Shown here: positions 12,239 to 21,658 of the stretch, in pieces
How positions within the stretch are numbered: the first letter of the stretch is position 1
How the letters are laid out: every line of letters begins with the position of its first letter
NCBI GenBank assembly: GCA_029582155.1
Contig: CM055911.1
Location: 25,817,590-25,881,589 of the forward strand
Length of the DNA: 64,000 nucleotides
From: Panopea generosa
Taxonomy: Eukaryota > Mollusca > Bivalvia > Adapedonta > Hiatellidae
Direction of reading: 5' to 3'
Notes under the pieces: model-generated
Told to the model about the DNA's origin: nothing
Database searches by the model: none
Seen by the model: the letters and a program-made list of their open reading frames with translations, nothing else
Program-made: the position numbers and the translations under genes

Positions 12239-14526
12239 ACAGAAGCCAGGACTGACAAAGTACTCCACATGCCTACAAACCTTACTTAAGACTATAAACA
12301 GAAGCCAGGACTGACAAAGTACTCCACGTGCCTACAAACCTTACTTAAGAGTATAAACAGAAGCCAGGACTGACAAAGTACTCCACATGCCTACAAACCT
12401 TACTTAAGACTATAAACAGAAGCCAGGACTGACAAAGTACTCCACATGCCTACAAACCTTACTTAAGACTATAAACAGAAGCCAGGACTGACAAAGTACT
12501 CCACATGCCTACAAACCTTACTTAAGAGTATAAACAGAAGCCAGTACTGACAAAGTACTCCACATGCCTACAAACCTTACTTAAGACTATAAACAGAAGC
12601 CAGGACTGACAAAGTACTCCACATGCCTACAAACCTTACTTAAGACTATAAACAGAAGCCAGGACTGACAAAGTACTCCACATGCCTACAAACCTTACTT
12701 AAGACTATAAACAGAAGCCAGGACTGACAAAGTACTCCACATGCCTACAAACCTTACTTAAGAGTATAAACAGAAGCCAGTACTGACAAAGTACTCCACG
12801 TGCCTACAAACCTTACTTAAGACTATAAACAGAAGCCAGGACTGACAAAGTACTCCACGTGCCTACAAACCTTACTTAAGACTATAAACAGAAGCCAGGA
12901 CTGACAAAGTACTCCACATGCCTACAAACCTTACTTAAGACTATAAACAGAAGCCAGGACTGACAAAGTACTCCACATGCCTACAAATCTTACTTAAGAC
13001 TATAAACAGAAGCCAGGACTAACAAAGTACTCCACATGCCTACAAACCTTACTTAAGACTATAAACAGAAGCCAGGACTGACAAAGAACTCCACATGCCT
13101 ACAAACCTTACTTAAGACTATAAACAGAAGCCAGGACTGACAAAGTACTCCACATGCCTACAAACCTTACTTAAGACTATAAACAGAAGCCAGGACTGAC
13201 AAAGTACTCCACATGCCTACAAACCTTACTTAAGACTATAAACAGAAGCCAGGACTGACAAAGTACTCCACGTGCCTACAAACCTTACTTAAGAGTATAA
13301 ACAGAAGCCAGGACTGACAAAGTACTCCACATGCCTACAAACCTTACTTAAAGAGTATAAACAGAAGCCAGTACTGACAAAGTACTCCACATGCCTACAA
13401 ACCTTACTTAAGACTATAAACAGAAGCCAGGACTGACAAAGTACTCCACATGCCTACAAACCTTACTTAAGACTATAAACAGAAGCCAGGACTGACAAAG
13501 TACTCCACATGCCTACAAATCTTACTTAAGACTATAAACAGAAGCCAGGACTGACAAAGTACTCCACATTCCTACAAACCTTACTTAAGACTATAAACAG
13601 AAGCCAGGACTGACAAAGTACTCCACATGCCTACAAACCTTACTTAAGAGTATAAACAGAAGCCAGTACTGACAAAGTACTCCACATGCCTACAAACCTT
13701 ACTTAAGACTATAAACAGAAGCCAGGACTGACAAAGTACTCCACGTGCCTACAAACCTTACTTAAGACTATAAACAGAAGCCAGGACTGACAAAGTACTC
13801 CACATGCCTACAAACCTTACTTAAGACTATAAACAGAAGCCAGGACTGACAAAGTACTCCACATGCCTACAAACCTTACTTAAGAGTATAAACAGAAGCC
13901 AGTACTGACAAAGTACTCCACATGCCTACAAACCTTACTTAAGACTATAAACAGAAGCCAGGACTGACAAAGTACTCCTCGTGCCTACAAACCTTACTTA
14001 AGACTATAAACAGAAGCCAGGACTGACAAAGTACTCCACATGCCTACAAACCTTACTTAAGACTATAAACAGAAGCCAGGACTGACAAAGTACTCCACAT
14101 GCCTACAAACCTTACTTAAGACTATAAACAGAAGCCAGGACTGACAAAGTACTCCACATGCCTACAAATCTTACTTAAGACTATAAACAGAAGCCAGGAC
14201 TAACAAAGTACTCCACATGCCTACAAACCTTACTTAAGACTATAAACAGAAGCCAGGACTGACAAAGAACTCCACATGCCTACAAACCTTACTTAAGACT
14301 ATAAACAGAAGCCAGGACTGACAAAGTACTCCACATGCCTACAAACCTTACTTAAGACTATAAACAGAAGCCAGGACTGACAAAGTACTCCACATGCCTA
14401 CAAACCTTACTTAAGACTATAAACAGAAGCCAGGACTGACAAAGTACTCCTTTACTTAAGACTATAAACAGAAGCCAGGACTGACAAAGTCCTCCACATG
14501 CCTACAGACCTTACTTAAGACTATAA
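12239..14526. repeat. 59-bp satellite array, about 39 copies, intronic
   Basis: Head-to-tail monomers of 59 bp containing ACAGAAGCCAGGACTGAC and ACTCCACATGCCTACAAACC, nearly identical along 2.3 kb. Recurrent variants (gagtataaac, ccagtactgac, acaaatctt, actaacaaag, gaactcc) mark monomer types. The variants acaaatctt, actaacaaag and gaactcc appear in the same order at about 12982 and again 1181 bp (20 monomers plus 1 bp) later. The last monomers (14440-14526) are truncated or degenerate. No coding frame. Confidence 0.95.
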
Positions 14527-14545
14527 GTCTTTTAAGTTTTAAAAT

Positions 14546-14800
14546 TACAGTCTAACCTGTCCTTGCGGCCACCTCTTGTAAGTAGTCACCTGTGTTAAGT
14601 TGCCACTTCAAAATCCCCCCTGTGCAAATTGCCTATATAAAGCACATGTATGTCACCTCTTTAACGCGACCAGTCTATTTCACCCCAAACATTGCTTTGA
14701 GCGGTTAGCGGTCAGGTATTGTAAGTGATCAGAGATGTGGCCGTTGACCATTATCACTTAGTGGTCACACCTTTTGGCTGGCCGCTATTCTGATCATATT
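14546..14800. repeat. Possible MITE-like sequence related to TACAG family
   Basis: Begins TACAGTCTAACCTGTCC with 'cggccacctct' and 'agtagtcacctgtgttaag'. The terminus resembles the MITE family but the interior differs, and the far end is not defined. Confidence 0.4.
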
Positions 14801-15493
14801 ATATGTTCGAAGATCAATTAACGCTTCTGCTTCTGTTACGAAAATACACTACTTTACTCAGAGCTGGCATACATATAATTATATGGTCTAATAAGCAGAT
14901 AGAATAGCGAGATAAATGACTTTAATTTGTATAAAATGCATAACTAATTTTCACTGGATATCCGGGTTCTCCACAGGAAGGAATGCAAGCGCTTGGGTAA
15001 GAGCGTGTAACACCTTCAACACATTTTCAGGTGCTGTGTTATAAGGCACTCAGTGAAGTACATTTCACTAGTAAAACTTGTATTAATCAGTTAAAGTTAT
15101 CATATTTAGTATGTTTTATTTCAGGCATTAAAATGAGAAAAGATATGCAAAGAAAAATTTATAATGATTTAGAGGAAACAGTAAGCTTTTGCAAAATTTT
15201 GTTTAAAAATTCAAACATTAAGAGAATACCATTTCTGACATTCGAGTGCTGGAGTGCCCCTGTGCTTAAATGGCCTATGGAGAAGCCTGGTATATGTAAA
15301 TATTTTTAAACAACGACATTGAAACCACATGTAGTTGAACTGGAACAAGCCTAAAATTATCATCACGTGGACACTTTTTTTAGATTTTTTTAATGTGTAA
15401 ACCTTATATATGTGGTGAAAGCTCAAGTCAGTTAATTTACCAATCAAACAGTTTTATGTCTCAAAATGAGAAAATATATAGCTTGTTTGCAAA
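14801..15493. other. Unassigned intron sequence
   Basis: A 92-codon frame at 15031-15309 was considered, but it has no flanking splice logic and part of it recurs degenerately near 15860-15905. Nothing further is supported. Confidence 0.4.
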
Positions 15494-15757
15494 TTTCGTA
15501 TCATTTTTATGACATTGAGGACAAAAAGATGGCCAACTAACATAACCACTCTTTCCTGAGGTCCTAGAAAGTTAACCAGTACAAGAGCACATCCATCTCT
15601 GTAAGTAACAGGTAACTTTCACAGCAGTGAGAGACAAATTAGGATGAGACGGAAACATAGTATGTCAATCATCATGGAGACTGTGGCCATGCTGGGATTC
15701 AATCTCACTACCCTTAGATTGACAGTCAGACGTGCTAGTGACTGAGATAACTGGACT
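15494..15757 (-). mobile_element. SINE family C, diverged
   Basis: Body phrases 'cattgaggac', 'aaccactctttcctgagg' and 'gtaagtaacaggtaactttc', and a tRNA-like head near 15690-15757 with several substitutions. Confidence 0.7.
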
Positions 15758-16120
15758 TGCGAGAATATAAAGTAAGAATCTTAAAGATTTAAAGCAAATT
15801 AGGCATTTGCAAGATAATGTATCAGAATTTCAGGTGTTGAAGTGATATTTTTGCTATTCAAATGCTGGGGTGATCATGTGCTTAAGTGGCCAGTGTAAAA
15901 GCCTTCAAAGATCATAATGTTACATAGGCTAAGGAGCCAGGGGGGCCAAAGGGGGGCCTAGCTCCCCCAATATTCAAGTTCAGCATATACTTTGGGGTCT
16001 GGAAGTATACATCCTAATACACTCTCTCCTCAGGTTGTACCCCCACCACCCAATATTTGAAACGCTCCTACTCACATATGTTAATGTATGTTTGTTATTT
16101 ATCTAGCTTTATATACATAC

Positions 16121-17031
16121 CTGAAGAAAGTGGCTCTTCTTCTGCTGCATTGTTTGTCAGGTACCAGAAATATAGTGCTATCCCGCCTGTGAGTGCCATT
16201 ATCGTCAATATTGTGACGAATATATTGTGTGCATGTTCCCCAGGAACGCAGGCAGTATTCACACAAATTTGAGCAACCATTCCCAGAATGGAAACGGAGA
16301 TGATATGCATGTGTTCCAACAGTACCACAGTGAAATAAAACATGGCGACCGATGCGAACATCGCAATAAGTGCAAACATGACAGGCAGAGCCCAGTAAGT
16401 TAGATGAAAGGCACATAATATAAAACCGACCGCAAGCACTGTGAATGAATATGGAATTAAAGTAGACCTCCGTGCACGGATATTAAGAGATTCTTCTTGT
16501 AACAGTTTAATACCAACATTTCTTAACGATATAAAATACATAACAAGAAATATAATAATTCCATTCCTATTTGCATTGAGAAGAATCCATATATCCCCAG
16601 AAGTCAATCCCGCACAAAATGAAAACGACAAAAGAGTCACCAATACTTTAACACTAACTTCCGTTTTTGTGCAAACTCGTAACAAGGCTATCAAAATAAT
16701 TGGTTCAAAGTATCCTATTGGGAAAGAGTTGTTACGAGAATAGATATACCAGTAGTTAAACAGATATCCGGCGCATGTTTGACAAATAAAGGTGACAATC
16801 AGCCCCTCCCCGTGGGCCTTAAGTCCTTTAAGATGTTCAAATCTAAGAAGAAATGACAGTGTAACAAGATCTGCTACGGTCAGAATGATTGGAACTTCGA
16901 AACCGCGGTGAAGCGGCTTCAATTCTTGTGAATGGGCGTGTACTTCCTGAAGACACACCCCATAGATGACAGTTGCGACAACATAACCACCCACTGACCA
17001 TCCAGCAGATTTTGGGGTGACACCATTCTCA
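16121..17031 (-). CDS. Exon 2: main exon of SLC35/DMT-like polytopic membrane protein
   Basis: This is the strongest coding signal in the window: 911 bp encoding 303 full codons. An ATG-initiated frame runs 17063-16095, but its first 11 codons are a polypyrimidine tract ending TTTCATTTCAG (acceptor, exon from 17031). The last codons follow a GTATGT donor (CTTCAG|GTATGT, exon to 16121). So this is an internal exon, not a single-exon gene. Hydrophobic stretches suggest about ten membrane segments, near residues 17-35, 52-70, 83-104, 110-128, 134-152, 163-178, 198-220, 222-245, 249-268 and 276-298 of the 368-residue protein. A conserved-looking FISLRNVGIK follows segment 6 and resembles the 'S-x-RN-x-x-x-K' feature of SLC35/triose-phosphate-type transporters. 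No signal peptide is evident. If the family call is right, it is an antiporter-like solute carrier of the secretory pathway or plasma membrane. The substrate cannot be told. Confidence 0.8.
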
Positions 17032-17439
17032 CTGAAATGAAATAGAAGAAATAACCAAATCATTATGCAACTTCAATGTCATTGTAAAATTGTCACCATA
17101 AACAAGAGTTGTGATTGCATGACATTTCGACATTTTAGTTTTTACTAATTTACTTTAGCTCAATTGCAAAGGAAGCTCAAAGCTTATACAAATGCTTTCT
17201 AGTTCGCTTGCCGGGAAGAACCAGTATTGTGTGAAGTTTTTTTCAAAGGCATCGGGTCGGGCTGGGGGTGAAACCTGCAGCTTCTCGCAATATAAAAATT
17301 TATCACACTGTATCTTCATGATACATTTTAATTTAATATTTTTACAATACTGAGGATAACATTTTGCAAAATTATTGGTCGAGACATTGGACCAAGTTGG
17401 CTTTTACTTTTTTTATTTGGCTCCTTATTTCCTCAAGTG

Positions 17440-17675
17440 CCATCTCAAGATCACTACTAAACTACCTTTCAACGCTAAGGTCGTAGGTTCGTGTCCCGCT
17501 CACTCCAAAAAATTTTATGATTGTAAGAAACTTTGCCTGTTACTTGCGGTTGGACAATAGTTCAGTAACTCAGATACATTCTGAGGTCTTCTGCCACCAT
17601 TAAAACTGGATATGCCATACAATTATATAATCTGAAATGTGTTGAAAATGGTGTTAAACTCTATTAAAAAAAAAT
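17440..17675 (+). mobile_element. SINE family B fragment (tRNA-Ser/Leu-like head), intron 1
   Basis: Retains 'catctcaagatcac', 'ggtcgtaggttcgtgtcccg' (B box), 'ctgaggtcttct', 'ctggatatgccata' and 'cctgaaatgtgttgaaaatgg'-type tail. Matches the fuller copy at 28885-29133. Confidence 0.7.
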
Positions 17676-17692
17676 AACACAAAAAACTGATA

Positions 17693-17873
17693 TACAGTCA
17701 CACTTGTGTAAACGGTTACCTCTATTAAGCAGCCATTTGTCTTAAGCAGCCACATTTGTTATGTCCCATGTTCATACTTTCAGTGTAAATTCCCCTGTAT
17801 TAGCAACAACCTGTCTTAAAATGCCATTTTTGCTCAATGCCTTGATTGACTGCTTAAGACAGGTTTGACTGTA
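17693..17873 (+). mobile_element. MITE, TACAG-type terminal repeats
   Basis: Ends TACAGTCACACTTGTG and ACAGGTTTGACTGTA, interior as in 12036. Inserted in intron 1 between SINE B and element E5. Confidence 0.7.
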
Positions 17874-17909
17874 TGTATGATAATGCTTAATATTCAAACA
17901 AATAATATA

Positions 17910-18297
17910 ATAAGAGTTGTCATAAGACAACAAAGCTCGCTGATGGGATAAAACTCACCACTCATACAAAGATTGAGATTGGAGGCAAACACAAAACTAA
18001 ATGCTAAAGTTTAACCTGGGTGTCTACAGACAAAAAATTGAGTCCTAAAGGGACATAACTTTGCCAAAATGCAACCCCGAGTTATGGTTCTTGTCTCTGT
18101 ATGTTCCATTGATGATGGTGAACACACATGCGAAGTTTCATTCAAATCCAATGAGTTGTTGCATAGATATCTTAAACTAAAACACAAAAGTTTAACATCT
18201 ATAGGTGTCTGCAAACGACGACGCCAATGACGCTGATGACGATGATGCTTGGGTCATGGCAATAGCTCTCCTTGGACTTCGTCCCAGCGAGCTAAAA
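17910..18297 (+). mobile_element. Hairpin-ended element E5, single internal unit
   Basis: 5' AAGAGTTGTCATAAGACAAC is a perfect small hairpin. One 175-bp-type unit follows, then 'gacgacgccaatgacg', then the 3' hairpin AGCTCTCC…GCGAGCTAAAAACA. It is the cleanest, shortest member of the E1/E2/E4 group and shows both ends. Confidence 0.65.
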
Positions 18298-18390
18298 ACA
18301 GATTATAATTACATATACTATGTTGAGTTTATTGTCAATTCACTAAAACTAATGAAAATGACAACCAAACCATTATAAAATAACTACATG

Positions 18391-18690
18391 CATTCTCTAG
18401 GGTTAGAGTGTCCTCCTCCCAAGGAAAAGGTCATGGGTTTGATCCCCAGCCGGGTTATATCAAAGACTTTAAAAAAATGGTACTAGAAGCTTCCTCGCTT
18501 GCAGCTCAGCATTTAGAGGAAAGTTCTAGGTCTGGTCAGCTCAATGTCAGTATAATGTGACTGGGTGCAGTACAATGCCATGTGTCTGCAGCACGATACT
18601 CCAGTGTAGCAGCGCTTAGAATACTGTCTCAAGTAGACATTGTTGTGATACAAATGAAAAATAGTTGAAATTAACACTAAACACCATAAA
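18391..18690 (+). mobile_element. SINE family A, full length, intron 1
   Basis: Head with 'ggttagagtgtcctcc' and B box GGGTTTGATCCCC, body 'ggtctggtcagctcaatgtc' and 'gtgactgggtg', and tail 'cactaaacaccataaac'. The tail stops 8 bp from the exon 1 donor. Orientation is opposite to the gene. Confidence 0.85.
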
Positions 18691-18698
18691 CAATTTAC

Positions 18699-18817
18699 CT
18701 TTGAAGAATTTCGTTCATTCTTCTGAATCGTATCATTTGCTATGTGGACAGATCTGCTCATCACTTTACCAACACATTTATAACGTTTCCGCAGTGGTGC
18801 AGTTTATCTCAATCTTC
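18699..18817 (-). CDS. Exon 1 (5'UTR plus start codon) of SLC35/DMT-like membrane protein gene
   Basis: A 119-bp exon bounded by a good acceptor (TACATATTTCAG, exon starts at 18817) and a donor (AAAG|GTAAATTG, exon ends at 18699). Two in-frame ATGs lie at 18736 and 18718. The second has the better context (A at -3) and reads MNEILQ before the junction. Exon 1 leaves two bases (AG), which join the first base of exon 2 (T) to make a Ser codon and continue into ENGVTPK. An in-frame TAG lies two codons upstream of 18736, so the reading frame cannot extend further 5' in this exon. The exon also holds two upstream ATGs: one is followed at once by a stop, and the other, at 18761, overlaps the main start. 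A SINE lies 8 bp beyond the donor. The acceptor implies a further 5' non-coding exon that is not firmly located. Splice sites and phase are read directly; use of this exon is inferred. Confidence 0.6.
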
Positions 18818-19090
18818 CTGAAATATGTAATAGATTGAATTAGCTATCAATTCTTTTAATAAGCAATTAAAAGCTTCTTCAATGAAGACACGTGTGAAGT
18901 GTCATCAATGTTTGCATAGTGGTTATTGAGATATGAATACATGCCTTAAACTGTGATCCAGTTTTTCTTCAAATGAGTATTTTACTCCTTGAATTAGTTT
19001 GCAATGCTTATTTCAAATATATTAAGGTTAAAAATATTTAAATAAAATATTTGTAATTCAAAATAAACTGATCAACAGTGAAATTGTTAT

Positions 19091-19308
19091 TTAACCCTTT
19101 ACTCCATAGATACACGTTTTCCTGCACCAATCACAGAAGGCCTTTGAAAACAGTGCAGGAAGAGTTCAGATTGCACGTTACGAGCAATCTGAACACTTCC
19201 TGCACTGTTTTCCACTCTGTCAGTTAATATAAACATAATTCACCCAATAATTCAAAAACCTTCTATATTAGAGGCGTCCAAAGGTGTCTTTATGAAGTAA
19301 AGGGTTAA
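19091..19308. mobile_element. piggyBac-like MITE (TTAA/CCC ends) with internal hairpin
   Basis: 218 bp including flanking TTAA at each side. Termini TTAACCCTTTACTCCATAGA and its near-complement ...TTTATGAAGTAAAGGGTTAA. TTAA targets with CCC-starting ends are the piggyBac signature. Inside is a hairpin with 28-bp arms at 19147-19174 and 19184-19211. Confidence 0.65.
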
Positions 19309-20289
19309 CCCCTTACTTTAAATTTCAATGCTTTATTAAGCAATTCCAGTCCTCAAATATCCGGAAAAAAAAAGTGCTTTGAATCTGGAGCACTGCCTAA
19401 ATGTTTAAATACAACATTGTCGAAGTATAAAAATGTCAATAATTATACATAGTCAAAATAAGAGTCGTCCCACTTGACCCCTTGAGTTCCCCTTACATTA
19501 GTGAATAATTATTTGAAGATGATATTCATACCATTGATATATGGTTAGGCCATAATAAATTAATTTCTAGATTATCATCCCTGCCCGCCCCCTAATTTTC
19601 ATGCCGCCTCAACCCTTTTTTATTTTCATAAAAAAAAATCCTCCCGCCCTCCCTGTTTTTAAGAAAAATTCGGATGCTAAAATCTAGCAATTTATTTATA
19701 ATGGCCTTATAGATACAAAAGAAAAAATCTTTAAAATGCTTCTTAAGAGATGTGCAATATGTCGCACTAGGGTAATAGACACCGAGACATACACTCATAG
19801 GCATACCTAAAAAACGGATTTATACATATAAAAGGGTAATAATTTTTCATAAAAACAAAACAGAGTTTACAATTTCATTTGTCCACTTAAGTCCCTTTGA
19901 TGATAATAATGAAGATCGACACATTTTCATTGATGGCTGGATAGTGATTACTGACATATGAGTTTGCCTAAAAACTTTAGTGAAATATTTTAAAAAAGCC
20001 AAGCTGAAACTGGGTACTTACTAATTATGGTAGTAGCTCCCTTTTTTAAAAAGTTGAGCTGAAAGATTTTCTAAACAGCAATTTCTGTGACCTAATTAAC
20101 AGTGTGAACAGATTCTGATGTGCTTCTCTGTGCTTTTGAACACCTGAATGGTTTTTACAATATACACGTATATATATATACATATATATGAATTATTGAT
20201 CGTTTTAACACAGGTTGTTTCAATGTTGGAGAAAGACATCATGCAGAACAAGATGCGCATATATTATACACAGGCAGAATCAATGCGTG

Positions 20290-20456
20290 TCCTATACCAG
20301 TGTAAACGGTCACCCCTATTGAGCAGCCACATTTGTTATTTCCCAATTTTTATGCTTTTAGAGCATATGAACATGTATTAAAAATTTAACAACCTGTCTT
20401 AAAAGGCCACTTTTGTACCTTCCCTTGACTGGTAGCTTATGACAGGTTAGAATGTA
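20290..20456 (+). mobile_element. MITE, TACAG-type, diverged
   Basis: Interior 'acggtcacccctattgagcagccacatttgttatttccc' aligns in phrases with the 12036 and 17693 copies; the ends are degraded (accagtgtaaacgg, gacaggttagaatgta). Confidence 0.55.
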
Positions 20457-20639
20457 TATATAGAAGATTTGGATGATGACAACTGTCCTTTAAATAGTAT
20501 GTGTTTCTCGTGCTCTGGCCAACCTACCCACTTAAACTGCAGATATCAAAAAAAAATTTACAGTTTGGAAATGGTTGAATATGATTTCTTCTTAATATCC
20601 TGGCTTCTTCAAAGGCCTGCATTAATATGTTTAAAGCTC

Positions 20640-20700
20640 ACGATGAATAGAAGGTTGAATATATTATTCAAATGAGTTCTCTCATTAATTAAAACCTTTA
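20640..20700 (+). mobile_element. LINE 3' end remnant
   Basis: Phrase 'gaaggttgaatatattattc' followed by 'aaatgagttctctcattaat' matches the reverse complement of the LINE tail at 28130-28170. Only the 3' end is present. Confidence 0.45.
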
Positions 20701-21027
20701 AGCCATCCTTATTGTTTGCCGTGCACCTACCTACTCTCCGCTACCCAAACTTTTTTATTGACTTTCAAAGCGTTTAATTTTTTTAATGATTTATGTCCCT
20801 TTTTCTTTAAAATGACTGCAAAATCAACATTTGGCAAACAATTTTTATTAGCTACCTACCTACCCATATGAAAAATACTGGGTCAGAGCACAGCAAGCAA
20901 ATATTTTTTTTTAAAGATGGCCTTATTATTATAATACTTATTCTTCTTATTATTTAACGGTGACATAATCCAATGTAGCATGCATGTAAATAGCAAAGGT
21001 CAGTGGTAACTTTATTTGCATTGCATG

Positions 21028-21058
<31 letters not shown>

Positions 21059-21410
21059 TGGGCTAATCTTGAAGGGGTGCAGGGGTGGCGAAGAGGGGTT
21101 GAGAGTACCAAATTCGGGTTGGAATCCAAATTTTGATTTTTAATGGTTGAAATTGGTCACTATAGTCATTACCTATCAGTTGTTTTATTCTACAAGACGA
21201 TGAAAACAACAGGCGGAAAGCAGGTAAGAGGCACCTGCGGGAGCAGTGAGCTCCTGAAGATATGAAGATGGGAGGTGTGAAGTACTGAAGTATTGATTTA
21301 ATGTGTCTATCATGTATTGGTGCAATGTTTACCCTCTGAATTACCACAAAAGTACATTGACATGTTGCTGATGTTGAACTTCAACCTTCGTATAAAATAC
21401 AAGATATTAT
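20701..21410. other. Unassigned, with (TA)n microsatellite
   Basis: Low-copy sequence with a (TA)n run at about 21029-21055. A minus-strand frame at 21063-21347 has an acceptor-like CATATCTTCAG and a donor-like ATAGGTAATG around 81 bp, but no protein resemblance and no compatible phase with the transporter exons. Confidence 0.35.
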
Positions 21411-21552
21411 TGTTACAGGACGAGAAAATATGCAACCAGTCCGTGAATCGAACCCGGTACCCTTCGCTTTCAGGGCGAATGCTCTACCGTCTGAGCTAAC
21501 TGAACCGCTTACATAAATTCCTCTCCTTGTAGGTTACGTACACACTGTGACA
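21411..21552 (-). repeat. 3' LTR of the miniature element, with A and B boxes
   Basis: 142 bp. The tRNA-like portion is at about 21436-21508: A box 21487-21498, anticodon-arm stem TTCGC/GCGAA around a 7-base loop, B box 21444-21454. The acceptor stem does not pair, so it is not a functional tRNA gene. Confidence 0.75.
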
Positions 21553-21658
21553 CATTCCCTCACAAATTCGAAATTCGTCCTGAATTTTCATAGAAACCAG
21601 AGAACCATGTAATGTTTCTCGGAATCTATATCAGTCACAGTCCCACGTTGGGTGCCAA

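Larger units (their letters stand above)
6835..16120 (-). other. Intron 2 of the transporter gene, repeat filled
   Basis: GT-AG intron of 9286 bp between exons 2 and 3. It holds SINEs of families A, C and D, three full MITEs, a hairpin-ended element with a satellite core (7680-8865), a fold-back sequence (9429-9544) and the 59-bp satellite array (12239-14526). The 14800-15490 stretch has weakly duplicated sequence (the phrase 'tgctggagtg … tgcttaaatggcc' recurs near 15860) but no credible exon. Confidence 0.55.
17032..18698 (-). other. Intron 1 of the transporter gene, built of mobile elements
   Basis: GT-AG intron of 1667 bp. It contains, in order on the plus strand, a SINE B fragment (17440-17675), a TACAG-ended MITE (17693-17873), a hairpin-ended element with one 175-bp-type unit (17910-18297) and a complete SINE A (18391-18690). 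Only about 400 bp at the exon 2 end lacks recognised repeats. No coding exon was seen in it. Confidence 0.55.

Noticed and set aside
12239..14526. CRISPR array
   Set aside because: Head-to-tail 59-bp monomers with no unique spacers, in an animal intron.
15031..15309. 92-codon plus-strand frame
   Set aside because: Within the transporter intron, no splice logic, and partly repeated degenerately nearby.
16095..17063. Single-exon 322-codon gene with its own ATG and stop
   Set aside because: The first 11 codons are a polypyrimidine tract ending in CAG and the last follow a GTATGT donor; both ends read better as splice sites.
21063..21347. Minus-strand frame with acceptor- and donor-like sites
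   Set aside because: The 81-bp candidate exon gives no phase-compatible link to any other exon and no recognisable protein.
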